64,000 nt of DNA, taken from assembly GCF_015711605.1 (NCBI RefSeq), contig NZ_JABTEZ010000002.1:62001-126000 (forward strand), given 5' to 3'. The notes under the pieces were generated by a model. The model was not told the DNA's origin. It did no database searches and saw only the letters and a program-made list of their open reading frames with translations. How positions within the stretch are numbered: position 1 is the stretch's first letter; each line of letters begins with the position of its first letter. Origin of the DNA: Planomonospora sp. ID67723 (lineage in GTDB: Bacteria; Actinomycetota; Actinomycetes; Streptosporangiales; Streptosporangiaceae). The position numbers were made by a program, and so were the translations under genes. Below, piece by piece: positions 62,864 to 64,000 of the stretch.

Positions 62864-62936
62864 GGGGCCGTAGCGCAGAGGTCGTCGCGCCCGCCTTCGG
62901 AGCGGGAGGACGCCGGTTCGAATCCGGCCGGTCTCG
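62864..62936 (+). tRNA. tRNA-Arg(TCG), atypical
   Basis: The 73-nt cloverleaf has acceptor arms GGGGCCG/CGGTCTC (two G-U pairs), U8-A9, a D arm with GG in the loop, anticodon stem CCCGC/GCGGG with loop CTTCGGA, variable loop AGGAC, and T arm GCCGG-TTCGAAT-CCGGC. The discriminator is G and no CCA is encoded. The anticodon reads TCG (Arg, codon CGA), which is uncommon in actinomycetes, where ACG normally reads CGA. A second copy with a broken anticodon arm lies 175 bp downstream. Confidence 0.75.
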
Positions 62937-63038
62937 CCGCCTCTGCCCCTCAGGTCCCCGCCAGGCGGACCGCCCGCAGCCGTGTGGCTTCGCGCGATGG
63001 ATGAAATGTCGCGATCGTTCGCTACGCTGTCGGGCGGC

Positions 63039-63111
63039 GAGGCCGTAGCGCAGAGGTCGTCGCGCCCTAGCTGCGAGCAGGAGGACGCCGGTTCGAATCC
63101 GGCCGGCCTCG
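63039..63111 (+). pseudogene. tRNA-like element with altered anticodon arm
   Basis: It is the same length (73 nt) as the upstream tRNA and almost identical to it in the D arm, variable loop and T arm; the acceptor stem GAGGCCG/CGGCCTC is perfectly paired. Only the anticodon arm differs: CCCTAGCTGCGAGCAGG cannot form the normal 5-bp stem and 7-base loop and lacks U33. It can form a tight hairpin with a GCG loop instead. About 15 bp of upstream sequence is also conserved between the copies, so the unit was duplicated with its promoter. Confidence 0.7.
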
Positions 63112-63133
63112 CCGTCTTTCACGAGGAGAGGTG

Positions 63134-63190
63134 ATGGTGTCGATCAGCCCGCGCGACGGGGTGACGCCCAGCCGGACGGTCCCGTGCTGA
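63134..63190 (+). CDS. Possible 18-residue leader peptide
   Basis: An ATG directly after GAGGAGAGGTG opens MVSISPRDGVTPSRTVPC and stops at 63188-63190, overlapping the GTG start of the SDR gene by 7 bases. The ribosome-binding site before it is the best in the region, whereas the SDR GTG has none, so translation of the SDR may depend on this leader. Confidence 0.4.
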   Translation: MVSISPRDGVTPSRTVPC

Positions 63191-64000
63191 CGCAGCAGGA
63201 CATCGAGACCTGCCTGCGGGTGCTGGCGCGGGCGAGCGAGGCGGACCCCGACGACCCGCGCTGGGAGGCCGTGCGCCAGGCCGCCGGGCAGATCCACCGG
63301 GCGAACAAGAAGGCCCGGAAGGCGGCACGGCGAGCCGGCCTGAGGCGCCGTGACCAGGAGGCCGTCGCCGCCTCCGAGCGCTACCGGGAGCAGGACCCCG
63401 GCTCAGAGCCGGCGGCCGGCGGTCCGGCTCCGCGAGCGGTCACCGCTTCGTCCCGTGGGGAGACCGCGACCTCTCCCACGGTGTCTCCCGCGACGCCTCC
63501 CACCGTGTCTCCCACCGTTTCTCCCGTGACGGTCCCGCGCCTGCTGGCCCGCCCGCGCCGGTGCTATGTCTGCAAGACCTTCTACCGGCAGGTCCATCCC
63601 GACTACCACCTGCTCTGCTCCGACTGCTCGGAGGAGAACCTCGTCCGCCGGCACGCCCGCTGCGACCTGCGCGGACGACGGGCGATCGTCACCGGGGGCC
63701 GGGTGAAAATCGGCTTTCACGTGGCGCTGAAGCTGCTGCGGGACGGCGCCGAGGTCCTGGTCACCACCCGCTTCCCCCGCGACGCCGCCCGCAGGTTCGC
63801 GGCCGTCCGGGACTCCGGGGACTGGCTGGAACGCCTGCACGTGCACGGCGTCGACCTGCTCGACCTGCCCGCGGTGGCGGGTCTGCTGGACTCGGTCCAC
63901 CGGCGGTTCCCGCACCTCGACATCCTCGTCAACAACGCCGCCCAGACGATCCGCCGCCCGCCCGCCTACCACCGTGAGGTCCGCGCGGCCGAGAACGATC
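63184..64000 (+). CDS. SDR family protein with N-terminal zinc ribbon (truncated by window end)
   Basis: The first 272 codons are visible. The N-terminal 70 residues are helical and basic (NKKARKAARRAGLRRR), followed by a Ser/Thr/Pro-rich linker (about 75-120), a C4 motif CYVCKTF...LLCSDC (about 128-150) that would bind zinc, and then an SDR domain with AIVTGGRVKIGFHVALKLL and ILVNNAAQTIRR. The substrate is unknown. The domain order is that of long SDRs seen in several actinomycetes; the catalytic Tyr-Lys lies beyond the window. GTG start; a leader frame overlaps it. Confidence 0.8.
   Translation, partial: MLTQQDIETCLRVLARASEADPDDPRWEAVRQAAGQIHRANKKARKAARRAGLRRRDQEAVAASERYREQDPGSEPAAGGPAPRAVTASSRGETATSPTVSPATPPTVSPTVSPVTVPRLLARPRRCYVCKTFYRQVHPDYHLLCSDCSEENLVRRHARCDLRGRRAIVTGGRVKIGFHVALKLLRDGAEVLVTTRFPRDAARRFAAVRDSGDWLERLHVHGVDLLDLPAVAGLLDSVHRRFPHLDILVNNAAQTIRRPPAYHREVRAAEND

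Noticed and set aside
62847-63297. Minus-strand frames containing RPDSNRRP-like peptides
   Set aside because: This peptide pattern is the reverse translation of tRNA T-arm sequence and is an artefact of the tRNA elements.

Overview
The window is 64 kb of very GC-rich DNA (third codon positions almost all G or C) with dense, mostly short-spaced genes, many GTG/TTG starts and family content typical of a filamentous actinomycete: SARP regulator, CHAP lysin, type II glutamine synthetase, MbtH/NRPS/PKS, NgcEFG uptake system, GH46 chitosanase, CGNR regulator. Streptosporangiales is a plausible order, but nothing here fixes the genus.

Layout. 0-12.3 kb: acyl/steroid-type catabolic genes (VOC, DUF35, isochorismatase-like protein, SDR, class C beta-lactamase-like hydrolase, cyclase, acyl-CoA synthetase, LLM flavin oxidoreductase) mixed with a Ser/Thr kinase, an EAL-domain protein and an S33 hydrolase. 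12.3-19.5 kb: VanX-like dipeptidase, large SARP-NB-ARC-TPR regulator and two secreted wall hydrolases that share an almost identical duplicated 724-bp C-terminal module. 19.6-26.1 kb: nickel-binding-like DUF4242 protein, a coupled redox signalling pair (response regulator-FAD oxidoreductase plus cNMP-domain histidine kinase), GSII, ThuA and a MerR regulator. 26.1-44.6 kb: a tightly overlapping minus-strand operon of eight genes for a hybrid NRPS-PKS product (dehydrogenase, DUF6002 PLP-type protein, lone ketosynthase, type II thioesterase, LanB-like protein, NRPS, PKS, A-PCP), with a divergent mbtH followed by a dead condensation-domain fragment. 45-48.9 kb: methyltransferase, CGNR regulator, SDR and an Ltp2-like thiolase. 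48.9-60 kb: an amino-sugar/chitosan island (RpiR, SIS, NgcEFG, GH46 chitosanase, GH3 glucosaminidase) interrupted by an AlkD-like protein, a KstR2-like TetR and a PhoD phosphatase. 60-64 kb: two SDRs, an ATP-grasp protein, a tRNA plus a tandem tRNA-like copy, and a truncated zinc-ribbon SDR.

Three regulatory themes cross the map. First, eight sites resembling the KstR2 operator (AnCAAGnnCTTGnT) lie before the catabolic genes and before the TetR gene itself, so scattered operons look like one regulon. Second, a TTAGGAANNTTTCCTAW palindrome precedes both the chitosanase and the GH3 gene, suggesting joint control of chitosan breakdown. Third, MerR, RpiR and CGNR genes each have a palindrome at their own promoter.

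The most unusual system is the NRPS-PKS operon. It embeds a LanB-type protein without an elimination domain (the kind that can use aminoacyl-tRNA), a ketosynthase lacking its acyltransferase and one catalytic histidine, a DUF6002 PLP-like protein and a PKS with KR placed before DH. I cannot name its product.
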